A DNA stretch of 64,000 nucleotides from Bradyrhizobium sp. OK095 (lineage in GTDB: Bacteria; Pseudomonadota; Alphaproteobacteria; Rhizobiales; Xanthobacteraceae), in assembly GCF_900109945.1 (NCBI RefSeq), contig NZ_FOBX01000020.1, positions 29,522 through 93,521 on the forward strand. The letters are read 5' to 3'. A program made the position numbers and the translations under genes. This document shows positions 51,747-60,342 of this stretch, piece by piece (the stretch's first letter is position 1; every line of letters begins with the position of its first letter). The notes beneath the pieces are model-generated. The model saw only the letters and a list, made by a program, of their open reading frames with translations. It was not told the origin of the DNA and made no database searches.

Positions 51747-51887
51747 TCTCGTGTCCCGGACAAGATGCATCGCCGAGCCGGGACCCAGATTGCCGCAAGC
51801 GTGGGCCCCGGCTCTACAGCGCACCGCTGCACCGGACGATGCTTCGCATCGCCGGGCGAGCGCTGCGCTGCGTCCGGGGCACGAAAC
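51747..51887. repeat. TCTCGTGTCCCGGAC...CCGGGGCACGA dispersed repeat, copy 1
   Basis: This element of about 140 bp begins TCTCGTGTCCCGGAC, has GAGCCGGGACCCAG and GTGGGCCCCGGCTC in the middle, and ends GCGTCCGGGGCACGAAA. The ends are inverted complements. A second copy in the same orientation follows the Bug gene at 52940-53059. Confidence 0.85.
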
Positions 51888-51956
51888 TCCCGCCTTCCGA
51901 TTTTAGCGAAGAGAAGCTAGGTTCCCCGCCAACGAAAAAGAGGGAACGACCAACAC

Positions 51957-52934
51957 ATGCTGTCATCACTGATCCGCGCCCTGCGCACCGCCGGCGCGGC
52001 CGCGCTTTGCCTTGCCGCCGCATCCGCCGCGCAAGCCGACAATTGGCCGAGCCGCAACATCACGCTGGTGCTGCCGTTTGCGGCCGGGAGCGGCACCGAC
52101 ACCACGACGCGGCTGATCTCGCATCATTTGTCGCAGGCGCTCGGCGTCGGCATCGTGATCGAGAACAAGGCCGGCGCCAACGGCATGATCGCGGCGACCT
52201 ATGTCGCGCGCTCGGCGCCCGACGGCTACACGCTGCTGGTGACGACCAACACCACGCATTCGGCCAACCCCTATCTGCTCAAGAGCCTGACCTACGATCC
52301 CGTCAAGGATTTCACTCCGATCGCGCGCACCGGCGATCTGCCCTTCATGCTGGTGATCCATCCCGAAGTGCCGGCCAAGACCGTCGGCGAGCTGGTCGCC
52401 TATGGCAAGGCCAATCCGGGCAAGCTCAGCTACGCCTCGGGCTCGTCCTCGGCGATCGTGTCGGGGGCGACCTTCGCGCACAATGCCGGGCTCGACCTCC
52501 TGCACGTGCCCTACAAGAGCTCGCCGCCGGCGCTTAACGACGTCATGGGCGGCCGCGTCTCGATGATGTTCGTGGACATCCTGACCGGCCTGCCGCATGT
52601 GCAGGGCAACGCGCTCCGCGCGCTCGCCGTCACCACCAAGGACCGCACGCCGGTGGTGCCGAACCTGCCCTCGATGCAGGAGGCCGGCGTGCCTGATTTC
52701 GACATCTCGTCCTGGCAGGGCTATTTCGGCCCGGCCGGCATGCCGAAGGACATCGTGACGCGGCTCAACGCCGAAATCCGCAAGATCGTCGAGAAGCCGG
52801 AGATCAAGGCCCAGCTCGCCACGCTCGGCATGGACGCGTTTTCCGGCACGCCGGAGGAGCTCGGCAAATTCGTGAACGAGCAGTTGGTGCTGTGGGAGCG
52901 GCTGATCCGCGACGCGGGGATCGAGAAGCAGTAA
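51957..52934 (+). CDS. Bug-family (TctC) solute-binding protein
   Basis: The 325-residue periplasmic protein has a signal peptide (AAALCLAAASAAQA, about residues 14-27) and the Bug/TctC fold: WPSRNITLVLPFAAGSGTDTTTR, ANGMIAATYVARSAPDGYTLL, FTPIARTGDLPFMLVIHP, SYASGSSSAIV and LHVPYKSSPPALNDVMGGRVSMMF. Such proteins bind carboxylates or related small molecules for tripartite tricarboxylate transporters. The TctA and TctB membrane partners are not adjacent, which is common for Bug genes. A GAGGG ribosome site lies upstream of the ATG. Directly repeated elements flank it. Confidence 0.92.
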   Translation: MLSSLIRALRTAGAAALCLAAASAAQADNWPSRNITLVLPFAAGSGTDTTTRLISHHLSQALGVGIVIENKAGANGMIAATYVARSAPDGYTLLVTTNTTHSANPYLLKSLTYDPVKDFTPIARTGDLPFMLVIHPEVPAKTVGELVAYGKANPGKLSYASGSSSAIVSGATFAHNAGLDLLHVPYKSSPPALNDVMGGRVSMMFVDILTGLPHVQGNALRALAVTTKDRTPVVPNLPSMQEAGVPDFDISSWQGYFGPAGMPKDIVTRLNAEIRKIVEKPEIKAQLATLGMDAFSGTPEELGKFVNEQLVLWERLIRDAGIEKQ

Positions 52935-52939
52935 GGCAA

Positions 52940-53059
52940 TCTCGTGTCCCGGACGCGGCGCGGCATGAAATGACGCCACGCAGAGCCGGGACCCAGCTGT
53001 GGGCCCCGGTTCAGCAGCGCATCACTTGCGTGCTGCGCTGCGCCCGGGGCACGAGACCT
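52940..53059. repeat. TCTCGTGTCCCGGAC...CCGGGGCACGAGA dispersed repeat, copy 2
   Basis: This copy begins TCTCGTGTCCCGGACGC and ends GCCCGGGGCACGAGAC, with GAGCCGGGACCCAG and GGGCCCCGGTTCAG inside, matching 51747-51887 in order and orientation. It lies between the Bug gene and the convergent chemoreceptor. Confidence 0.85.
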
Positions 53060-53068
53060 GATACTGGC

Positions 53069-54754
53069 TTACGCCGCGCGGACCTTGGCGAGGAAGCCGT
53101 CGACCGCGCTGCGCAGCGCGCCGGACTGGCTGTCCAGCTCGCGGGCGTTGGTGAGCACGTCGCTGGCCGCCGTGCCGGTCGCTTCCGCGGCCGAGGTGAC
53201 GCTGCCGATATTGGCGTTGATCTCGCTCGAGCCGGCGGCGACCGACTGGATGTTACGGGCGATCTCGCGGGTGGCCTCGCCCTGCTGCTCGATCGACGAG
53301 GAAATGCCCGCCGTGATCTCGCTCATTTCCGCAATGGTTCGGGTAATGCCGCCGATCGCCGCGACCGCATCGCTGGTCGAGGTCTGCATCGCCGCGACCT
53401 GGGCGGAGATTTCCTCGGTGGCCTTGGCGGTCTGGTTGGCGAGCGCCTTGACCTCGGAGGCGACAACGGCGAAGCCGCGGCCGGATTCGCCGGCACGCGC
53501 CGCCTCGATGGTGGCGTTGAGTGCGAGCAGATTGGTCTGTGCCGCGATCGAATGAATGAGCTTGACCACCTCGCCGATCTTCTCGGCGCCGGTGGAGAGC
53601 TCCTGCACCGTGGCGTTGGTGCGCTCGGCGTCGCTGACGGCACGGCTTGCAACTTCGGTCGAGCGCGTCACCTGGCGGGAGATTTCCGCAACCGAGCTCG
53701 ACAGCTCTTCGGCGGCGGCAGCAACCGTGCCGACATTGCCGGACGCCCTCGACGAGGCTGCACCGACGGTGGCGGCGCGCGAGCTGGCGTCGCTGGCGGT
53801 CGCGGTCATCGACTGCGCCGTGGCCTGCATGCCCGTCGCGGCCGAGGAGACCGAGCGGACGATGCCGTTGACGCTGCGTTCGAAGTCGCTGGCGATACCC
53901 TCCATTGCACTGCGACGTTCCGCTGCGGCACGATCCTTGGCATCGGCCTCAGTCTTCTCGAGGCCGCGGATACGGACCGAATTGTCCTTGAAGATCTGGA
54001 CGGTCGAAGCCATCGCGCCGACCTCGTCGCCGCGGCCGACGCCGGGGATGTCGCCCTCGAGCTTGCCGTCGGCGAGATCCTTCATGCGGGTGCCGAGCAG
54101 CGCCAGCGGACGGCTGATGCCGCGACCGATCATCCAGGCGACGCCGCCGGCGACGATGACGATGGCAAGCATGGCGAAGCCGAGCGACCAGTAGACCGGG
54201 CCCATCTTGGCGTCGATGTCGTCGATATAGCCGCCTGTGCCGAGATACATGTCGAAGCCGGGGACGGCAGCCGCATAGCCGACCTTGCGGATCGGCTTTT
54301 CCTGGCCCGGTTTCATGAACTCATAATACAACAGCATCGAGCCATTGGCCTTGACGCCGTCCATCCATTCCCTGGAGAGATTGCGGCCGTTGGTCAGAGA
54401 GTCCATGCGGTTCTGGCCGATCTGCTTCGGATCGGGCGAAAGCTGCGTGATGCCGTCATAGGACGTGCCGAACAGGTAGCCGGAACCGTTGTCGTAGGTC
54501 ATCGCATTGCCATAGCGGCGGAACTCGGCCATGGCCGCGTCCTTCGTCATCTCGCCGGCATCGACGCGCTTCTTCAGATTGCCCGCGAAACTGCGGGCCA
54601 CGTCCACGATGGACTTGGTCTGGTCGATGCGCGCGTTGATCATTTCGCGCTTCATCAAATATCCGGCGAGAACCCCGGAGATGCACAGGCCGAACAAGGT
54701 GACGCCGACAAGGATGCCGAGCTTGGGCGCGATCTTCATATTGCTCAACTTCAC
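53069..54754 (-). CDS. Methyl-accepting chemotaxis protein with single Cache domain, copy 1
   Basis: The 561-residue chemoreceptor has an N-terminal helix (LGILVGVTLFGLCISGVLAGYL, about 13-34), a periplasmic sCache_2 domain (about 35-190; YGNAMTYDNGSGYLFGTSYDG and PGFDMYLGTGGYIDDID), a second helix (LGFAMLAIVIVAGGVAWMIG, about 191-210), HAMP, and a long signalling coiled coil. The conserved tip is IAAQTNLLALNATIEAARAGE. The start is GTG with a GAGGAGC ribosome site. sCache_2 domains usually bind small organic acids; the ligand is unknown. It follows a near-duplicate receptor. Confidence 0.93.
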   Translation of the reverse strand: MKLSNMKIAPKLGILVGVTLFGLCISGVLAGYLMKREMINARIDQTKSIVDVARSFAGNLKKRVDAGEMTKDAAMAEFRRYGNAMTYDNGSGYLFGTSYDGITQLSPDPKQIGQNRMDSLTNGRNLSREWMDGVKANGSMLLYYEFMKPGQEKPIRKVGYAAAVPGFDMYLGTGGYIDDIDAKMGPVYWSLGFAMLAIVIVAGGVAWMIGRGISRPLALLGTRMKDLADGKLEGDIPGVGRGDEVGAMASTVQIFKDNSVRIRGLEKTEADAKDRAAAERRSAMEGIASDFERSVNGIVRSVSSAATGMQATAQSMTATASDASSRAATVGAASSRASGNVGTVAAAAEELSSSVAEISRQVTRSTEVASRAVSDAERTNATVQELSTGAEKIGEVVKLIHSIAAQTNLLALNATIEAARAGESGRGFAVVASEVKALANQTAKATEEISAQVAAMQTSTSDAVAAIGGITRTIAEMSEITAGISSSIEQQGEATREIARNIQSVAAGSSEINANIGSVTSAAEATGTAASDVLTNARELDSQSGALRSAVDGFLAKVRAA

Positions 54755-54782
54755 GATGGGCTCCTCAAATAGCGACTGGAAA

Positions 54783-54820
54783 GGTGGGCGGCGCTGACGC
54801 GCCTTTTTTGCCCACCCTAC
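54783..54820. repeat. Shortened GTGGGC...GCCCACCCTAC repeat
   Basis: GGTGGGC (54783-54789) pairs with GCCCACC, and the inner GGCGC/GCGCC stem is followed by TTTTTT on the plus strand. It ends GCCCACCCTAC like the element at 12456-12544, so it is probably a deleted copy. It lies between the two chemoreceptor genes. Confidence 0.6.
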
Positions 54821-54837
54821 GAATTCAGCATTCAGAC

Positions 54838-56520
54838 CTACGCCGCGCGCACCTTGGCGAGGAAGCCGTCGACCGCGCTGCGCAGCGCGCCGGACTGGTT
54901 GTCCAGCTCGCGGGCGTTGGTGAGCACATCAGTTGCCGCCGTGCCGGTCGCTTCCGCGGCCGACGTGACGCTGCCGATATTGGCGTTGATCTCGTTTGAA
55001 CCGGCCGCAACCGACTGAATGTTGCGGGCGATCTCGCGGGTGGCCTCGCCCTGCTGCTCGATCGATGAGGAGATGCCCGCGGTGATCTCGCTCATCTCGG
55101 CGATGGTCCGGGTGATGCCGCTGATGGCCGTGACCGCGTCGCTGGTCGAGGTCTGCATTGCCGCAACCTGGGCCGAGATTTCCTCGGTGGCCTTGGCGGT
55201 CTGGTTGGCGAGCGCCTTGACCTCGGAGGCGACCACGGCGAAGCCGCGGCCGGATTCACCGGCGCGGGCCGCCTCGATGGTGGCGTTGAGCGCCAGCAGA
55301 TTGGTCTGTGCCGCGATCGAGTGGATCAGCTTGACGACCTCGCCGATCTTCTCGGCGCCGGTCGAGAGCGCCTGCACGGTGGCATTGGTGCGTTCGGCAT
55401 CGCTGACCGCGCGGCTCGCCACTTCGGTCGAACGCGTGACCTGGCGAGAGATTTCCGTAACCGAGCTCGACAGCTCCTCGGCGGCGGCAGCGACCGTGCC
55501 GACATTGCCGGAGGCCCTCGACGAGGCAGCACCGACGGTCGCCGCACGCGAGCTGGCGTCGCTGGCGGTCGCGGTCATCGACTGCGCCGTGGCCTGCATG
55601 CCCGTCGCGGCCGAGGAGACCGAGCGGACGATGCCGTTGACGCTGCGCTCGAAGTCGTTGGCGATGTCCTCCATCGCACTGCGACGATCCGCCGCGGCGC
55701 GCTCCTTCGCGACAGCCTCGGTCTTTTCGAGATCGCGAATGCGGACAGCATTGTCCTTGAAGATCTGGACGGTCGAAGCCATCGCGCCGACCTCATCGCC
55801 GCGGCCGACGCCGGGGATGTCGCCTTCGAGCTTGCCGTCGGCGAGATCCTTCATGCGGGTGCCGAGCAGCGCCAGCGGACGGCTGATGCTGCGGCCGATC
55901 ATCCAGGCAACGCTGCCGGCGACGATGACGATGCCGAGCATGGCGAAGCCGAGCAGCCAGTAGACCGGGCCCATCTTCTGGTCGATGTCGGTGAGGTAGG
56001 CGCCGGTGCCGATATACATGTCGAAGCCGGGCACCGCGACGGCATAGCCGATCTTGCTGATCGGCGTTTCCTGGCCGGGCTTCACGTAGTCATAGTAGAG
56101 CAGGATCGAACCGTTGGCCTTGACGCCGTCCATCAGCTCGACGGATAGCTTGCGGCCGTTGGTCACGACATCCATGCGGTTGGCGCCGATCTGCTTCGGA
56201 TCGGGCGCGAGCTGCGTGATGCCGTCATAGGACGTGCCGAACAGATAGCCCGAGCCGTTGTCGTAGGTCATCGCATTGCCGTAGCGGCGAAGATCGGCCA
56301 TCGCCGCATCCTTCGTCAGCTCGCCGGCATCGACGCGCTTCTTCAGCGCGGCCGCATAGTTGCGTCCCAGGTCGACGATCGACTTGGTCTGGTCAATGCG
56401 TGCATTCACCATCTCGCGCTTCATCAGATAGCCGGCGAGAACTCCGGAGATGCACAGGCCGAACAGAGTGACGCCGACAAGAATGCCCAGCTTGGGGGCG
56501 ATCTTCAGATTGCTCAACAT
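54838..56520 (-). CDS. Methyl-accepting chemotaxis protein with single Cache domain, copy 2
   Basis: The 560-residue receptor has the same domain order as the gene at 53069: N-terminal helix, sCache_2 (YGNAMTYDNGSGYLFGTSYDG, PGFDMYIGTGAYLTDIDQ), second helix, HAMP and signalling coiled coil. By eye the last 255 or so residues differ at only about seven positions, while the Cache domain differs more (for example GRNYAAALKKR against ARSFAGNLKKR). ATG at 56520 or the adjacent GTG at 56523, which matches the start of copy 1, are both possible. The open frame upstream is not receptor-like. The pair looks like a tandem duplication whose sensing domains have drifted. Confidence 0.93.
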   Translation of the reverse strand: MLSNLKIAPKLGILVGVTLFGLCISGVLAGYLMKREMVNARIDQTKSIVDLGRNYAAALKKRVDAGELTKDAAMADLRRYGNAMTYDNGSGYLFGTSYDGITQLAPDPKQIGANRMDVVTNGRKLSVELMDGVKANGSILLYYDYVKPGQETPISKIGYAVAVPGFDMYIGTGAYLTDIDQKMGPVYWLLGFAMLGIVIVAGSVAWMIGRSISRPLALLGTRMKDLADGKLEGDIPGVGRGDEVGAMASTVQIFKDNAVRIRDLEKTEAVAKERAAADRRSAMEDIANDFERSVNGIVRSVSSAATGMQATAQSMTATASDASSRAATVGAASSRASGNVGTVAAAAEELSSSVTEISRQVTRSTEVASRAVSDAERTNATVQALSTGAEKIGEVVKLIHSIAAQTNLLALNATIEAARAGESGRGFAVVASEVKALANQTAKATEEISAQVAAMQTSTSDAVTAISGITRTIAEMSEITAGISSSIEQQGEATREIARNIQSVAAGSNEINANIGSVTSAAEATGTAATDVLTNARELDNQSGALRSAVDGFLAKVRAA

Positions 56521-56786
56521 CACGGGATGGCTCCGGCAAAAAAAGGGATACGGGCACGCGAGTGAATCGTTCGAAATTAAATCAACTTTTAGTGTGAGAC
56601 CCCTTAGCAACCTGTTACGGGGGACTCCGTAGAAGCCCGGTAGAAACGTCCGAACCGCCGAACAAATCGCCGCAACGACAACCGACGATTGTACGCACAC
56701 GCATCGATTTCGCGTAAAAGACGCAAAGGCCCGCCAAGAAGGCCGGGCCCGCAACAAGAACCGACAAACCAAATCGGGAGCAGGAA

Positions 56787-57830
56787 ATGCCGAAATACAG
56801 GGTGGTGACGCCGAAGGGCGCGAGCTTCACGGTCGCGGGCAGCGATTATTCCTACGAGCGCGAGGCGCTCGATCCGATCGATGCCGAGATCGTCGAGGCG
56901 CCGGCCAACGAGGCGGAGTTCATCGCCGCCGCCAAGAATGCCGACGCGATCTACGCCAAGGGCATCCCGATCTCCAAGACCATCATCGACGCGTTGGAGA
57001 GCTGCAAGGTCATCACGCTCGGCTCGGTCGGCGTCGACAGTGTCGATGTGAAGGCCGCGACCGCGCGCGGCATTCCCGTCACCAACATCCCCGACACCTT
57101 CATCGAGGAGGTCGCCGACCACGCCATGATGCTGCTGCTTGCCGGCTTCCGCCGCCTGGTCGAGCAGGACAAGATGGTGCGCACGGGACGCTGGGCCGAA
57201 GGCCGGCCGGCGCTGCTGAAAGTCCCGCGGCTGATGGGCCAGACGCTCGGCTTCGTCTCGTTCGGCCGCGTCGCGCGTGCCGTTGCGAAGCGCGCCGCAC
57301 CGTTCGGCCTGCGCATGATGGCCTATGATCCCTTCATCCAGGAAACGCTGATGTCCGACCACGGCGTCATCCCGGCGACGCTGAACGAGGTGCTGTCGCA
57401 ATCCGACTTCGTCTCGATGCACGCGCCTGCAAGGCCCGAAGTACATCACATGCTCACCGAGAAGCATTTTCGGCAGATGAAAAAGAGCGCGGTGTTCATC
57501 AATACCGGCCGCGGCGCCACCGTGGACGAGGAAAGCCTGATCAAGGCGCTGCAAGAGGGCTGGATCGCGCACGCCGCCCTCGACGTGCTGGAGAAGGAGC
57601 CGCCCTCGCACAACAATCCCATCCTCAGCATGGAGAACGTGACCCTGACCGCCCATGTCGCCTCGGCCTCGGCACGGTTCGACGAGGCGCGCAAGCGCCG
57701 GGTGGGCTACGAATTGTCACTGGTGCTTCAGGGCATGTGGCCGGTAAGCTGCGTCAATCCGTCGGTGCTGCAAGACACCGCGCTCCGCCGCTGGCAACCC
57801 GTCAGCATGGACCGCGGCCCGAACAGCTAG
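56787..57830 (+). CDS. D-isomer-specific 2-hydroxyacid dehydrogenase
   Basis: The 347-residue NAD(P)-dependent dehydrogenase should interconvert a 2-hydroxy acid and a 2-keto acid. The catalytic Arg is in NTGRGATVDEESL, the Glu in LDVLEKEPP and the His in LTAHVASAS. The nucleotide-binding region reads LGFVSFGRVARAVAKRA, where the glycine-rich loop has Gly-x-Val-Ser-Phe-Gly-Arg rather than the usual GxGxxG, as in CtBP-like or formate dehydrogenase-like members. A GGGAGCAGG ribosome site precedes it. It lies 87 bp upstream of a sugar ABC importer, so it may process an imported sugar acid or an intermediate from it. Confidence 0.88.
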   Translation: MPKYRVVTPKGASFTVAGSDYSYEREALDPIDAEIVEAPANEAEFIAAAKNADAIYAKGIPISKTIIDALESCKVITLGSVGVDSVDVKAATARGIPVTNIPDTFIEEVADHAMMLLLAGFRRLVEQDKMVRTGRWAEGRPALLKVPRLMGQTLGFVSFGRVARAVAKRAAPFGLRMMAYDPFIQETLMSDHGVIPATLNEVLSQSDFVSMHAPARPEVHHMLTEKHFRQMKKSAVFINTGRGATVDEESLIKALQEGWIAHAALDVLEKEPPSHNNPILSMENVTLTAHVASASARFDEARKRRVGYELSLVLQGMWPVSCVNPSVLQDTALRRWQPVSMDRGPNS

Positions 57831-57917
57831 GCGGCCGGCGCAAGACGCGCCGAGATACCGAAACGGCCCTTCACCGGCGATCAACGCCGGGAAGGGAGAC
57901 ATCATAGGGAGGAACTG

Positions 57918-59261
57918 ATGAGGAACGACATCACACGTCGTGATGCCTTGGTGCTGGGCCTGTCCGCTACGGCGCTCGCCGCCACCGGTGTTGCAGCGCA
58001 CGCTCAATCCGCGATCAAGGCCGCGGACGTCCCGGCCCCGAAACTACCGATCGAGAAAGGCGCGACGCTCCGCATGCTGCGGCCGGTGCGCTTCGTCCAG
58101 GCCGACGAAGACGTCTTCCGCGCCAATGCGGCAAAATTCACCAAGGAAACCGGGGTCGAGGTCAAGGTCGACTTCGTCGGCTGGGAGGACATCAACCAGC
58201 AGACGGCGGTCACCGCCAATTCCGGCGCCGGCCCCGACATCATCATCGGCTTCTCCGATGCGCCGCACATCTATATCGACAAGCTGATCGAGCTGACCGA
58301 CGTCGCCGACTATGTCGGCAAGCGTTATGGCGGCTGGCTGCCGCTGGCGCAGCGTTACGGCAAGAAGAACAAGAGCGACGCCTGGATCGGACTGCCGTTC
58401 GGCGCCACCGCGGGTCCGCTGATCTACCGCAAATCGATCCTGCAATCGGTCGGCTTCGACAAGGTACCGGAAGACCATGCCGGTATCCTCGACCTCTGCC
58501 AGAAGCTGCAGAAGGCCGGCAAGCCGGCCGGCTTCGCACTCGGCAACGCCAAGGGCGACGGCAATGGCTTTGCGAGCTGGGCGCTGTGGTCGCACAACGC
58601 CGCCCTGCTCGATGAAGAAGGCAACGTCGTCATCAACAGCAAGGAGACGATCGCCGCGCTGAACTGGGTCAAGCAGCTCTACCCGACCTTCATCGCCGGC
58701 ACGACCTCGTGGAACGACGTCAGCAACAACCGCGCCTACGCCGCGCAGGAAATCGCGCTGACCGCCAACGGCGTCTCGCTGTATTTCTCGCTGAAGAACG
58801 ATCCGGCGACCAAGGCGATTGCTGACGACAGCGAGCATCAGCTGCTGCCGAAGGGCGTCGCCAAGGTCTCGCCGATGGCGGGCCTGACGCTGAACGCCAT
58901 GGTGTTCAAGCACAGCCAGTATCCCAATGCCGCAAAGGCCTTCCTGCAATACATGCTGGAAAAGGATCAGTACGAGCCGTGGCTCAACGCCAACTCCGGC
59001 TACTGGGCCCAGCCGCTGGCGGCTTACGCCGAGGCCGCGGTGTGGTCGCAGGATCCCAAGGTGAAGCTGTTCAAGGACACCATGAACAGCACCTATTATG
59101 ACGGCTATGCGGGCCCGATCTCGACCGCGACAGGCGCCGTCAGCGCCGACTACGTGCTGATCCAGATGTTCGCGTCCGTTGCGACCGGCTCTGCGACGCC
59201 GGAAGCGGCGGCCGCGGAAGCCGAGCAGCGCAGCAAGCGGTATTTCCGGCGGCAGAAGTAA
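57918..59261 (+). CDS. Sugar ABC transporter substrate-binding protein
   Basis: The 447-residue periplasmic protein belongs to the carbohydrate uptake family 1 binding proteins. It starts with a Tat signal (ITRRDALVLGLSATALAATG, mature after AHAQ near residue 30). The mature part shows FTKETGVEVKVDFVGWEDINQ, SGAGPDIIIGFSDAPH, a hinge with WIGLPFGATAGPLIYRKSIL and the late ANSGYWAQPLAAY. A GGGAGGA ribosome site lies upstream. A dispersed repeat separates it from the two permease genes. The sugar is not identifiable. Confidence 0.92.
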   Translation: MRNDITRRDALVLGLSATALAATGVAAHAQSAIKAADVPAPKLPIEKGATLRMLRPVRFVQADEDVFRANAAKFTKETGVEVKVDFVGWEDINQQTAVTANSGAGPDIIIGFSDAPHIYIDKLIELTDVADYVGKRYGGWLPLAQRYGKKNKSDAWIGLPFGATAGPLIYRKSILQSVGFDKVPEDHAGILDLCQKLQKAGKPAGFALGNAKGDGNGFASWALWSHNAALLDEEGNVVINSKETIAALNWVKQLYPTFIAGTTSWNDVSNNRAYAAQEIALTANGVSLYFSLKNDPATKAIADDSEHQLLPKGVAKVSPMAGLTLNAMVFKHSQYPNAAKAFLQYMLEKDQYEPWLNANSGYWAQPLAAYAEAAVWSQDPKVKLFKDTMNSTYYDGYAGPISTATGAVSADYVLIQMFASVATGSATPEAAAAEAEQRSKRYFRRQK

Positions 59262-59264
59262 GAT

Positions 59265-59350
59265 CGTCATTGCGAGGAGCGAAACGACGAAGCAATCCAG
59301 ACTGTAACTGCGGAGACAGACTGGATTGCTTCGCTTCGCTCGCAATGACG
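59265..59350. repeat. CGTCATTGCGAGG...CGCAATGACG dispersed repeat
   Basis: The element begins CGTCATTGCGAGGAGCG and ends GCTCGCAATGACG; the centre pairs CAATCCAG with CTGGATTG. It is a widely seen bacterial intergenic palindrome. Here it sits inside an operon, four bases after the stop of the binding-protein gene and 35 bp before the permease start, so it would form a hairpin in the mRNA. Confidence 0.85.
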
Positions 59351-59385
59351 AGTGTGGTGACTTTCACAGACAGGACAACAAACTG

Positions 59386-60342
59386 ATGTCCGTAACCACG
59401 CTTTCGTCCCCTGTACCAGTACACCGGCAGCAGTCCTGGCTGGTCCGGCTGTTCGACTACAAGCCGTTCCTGGTCGTGATGTGCCTTGCGCCTGCGATCG
59501 GGCTGCTCGGGGTGTTCCTGACTTATCCGCTCGGCCTCGGCATCTGGCTCGCCTTCACCGACACCACCATCGGCCGCAAGGGCGTCTTCGTCGGCCTGGA
59601 GAATTTCCAGTACCTGCTGACCGACTCCCTGTGGTGGAACGCGGTGTTCTACAGCGTGGTCTATACCGGGATTGCGACCTTCGGAAAATTCGCGCTCGGT
59701 TTCTGGCTGGCGCTGCTGCTCAACAACCATTTTCCGTTCAAGAGCCTGCTGCGCGCGATCATCCTGCTGCCGTGGATCGTGCCGACGGTGCTGTCGGCGC
59801 TGGCGTTCTGGTGGATCTACGATCCGCAATTCTCGATCATCTCCTATCTGCTGGTCGACGTTCTGCATTGGCGCACGAGCAATGTCGACTTCCTCGGCAC
59901 GCCCTGGCCGGCGCGATTCTCGCTGATCGCCGCCAACATCTGGCGCGGCATCCCTTTCGTCGCGATCTCGCTGCTGGCGGGCTTGCAGACCATCTCGCCC
60001 TCGCTCTACGAAGCCGCGATGCTGGATGGGGCCAGCGCCTGGCAGCGCTTCCGCTACATCACTTTCCCGATGATGATGCCGATCCTCGCCATCGTCATGA
60101 CCTTCTCGATCATCTTCACTTTCACCGACTTCCAGCTGGTCTATGCCATCACCCGTGGCGGTCCCGGCAACTCGACTCATCTGCTGGCGACGCTGGCCTT
60201 CCAGCGCGGCATTGCCGGCGGCGAGCTCGGCGAAGGTGCGGCGATTGCGGTGTCGATGATCCCGTTCCTGGTGTTCGCGACGCTGTTTTCCTATTTCGGC
60301 CTGGCGCGCCGCAAATGGCAGCAGGGAGAGAGCAATGACTGA
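59386..60342 (+). CDS. Sugar ABC transporter permease (MalF/UgpA type)
   Basis: The 318-residue inner-membrane subunit has six helices (first: FLVVMCLAPAIGLLGVFLTYPLG) and the EAA loop YEAAMLDGASAWQRFRYITFPMM (about 215-240) that docks the ATPase. It also has the MalF-type GGPGNSTHLLATLAFQRGI stretch. ATG at 59386 has a CAGGAC ribosome site; the longer frame from 59326 runs into the dispersed repeat. Its stop overlaps the next permease by eight bases. Confidence 0.93.
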   Translation: MSVTTLSSPVPVHRQQSWLVRLFDYKPFLVVMCLAPAIGLLGVFLTYPLGLGIWLAFTDTTIGRKGVFVGLENFQYLLTDSLWWNAVFYSVVYTGIATFGKFALGFWLALLLNNHFPFKSLLRAIILLPWIVPTVLSALAFWWIYDPQFSIISYLLVDVLHWRTSNVDFLGTPWPARFSLIAANIWRGIPFVAISLLAGLQTISPSLYEAAMLDGASAWQRFRYITFPMMMPILAIVMTFSIIFTFTDFQLVYAITRGGPGNSTHLLATLAFQRGIAGGELGEGAAIAVSMIPFLVFATLFSYFGLARRKWQQGESND

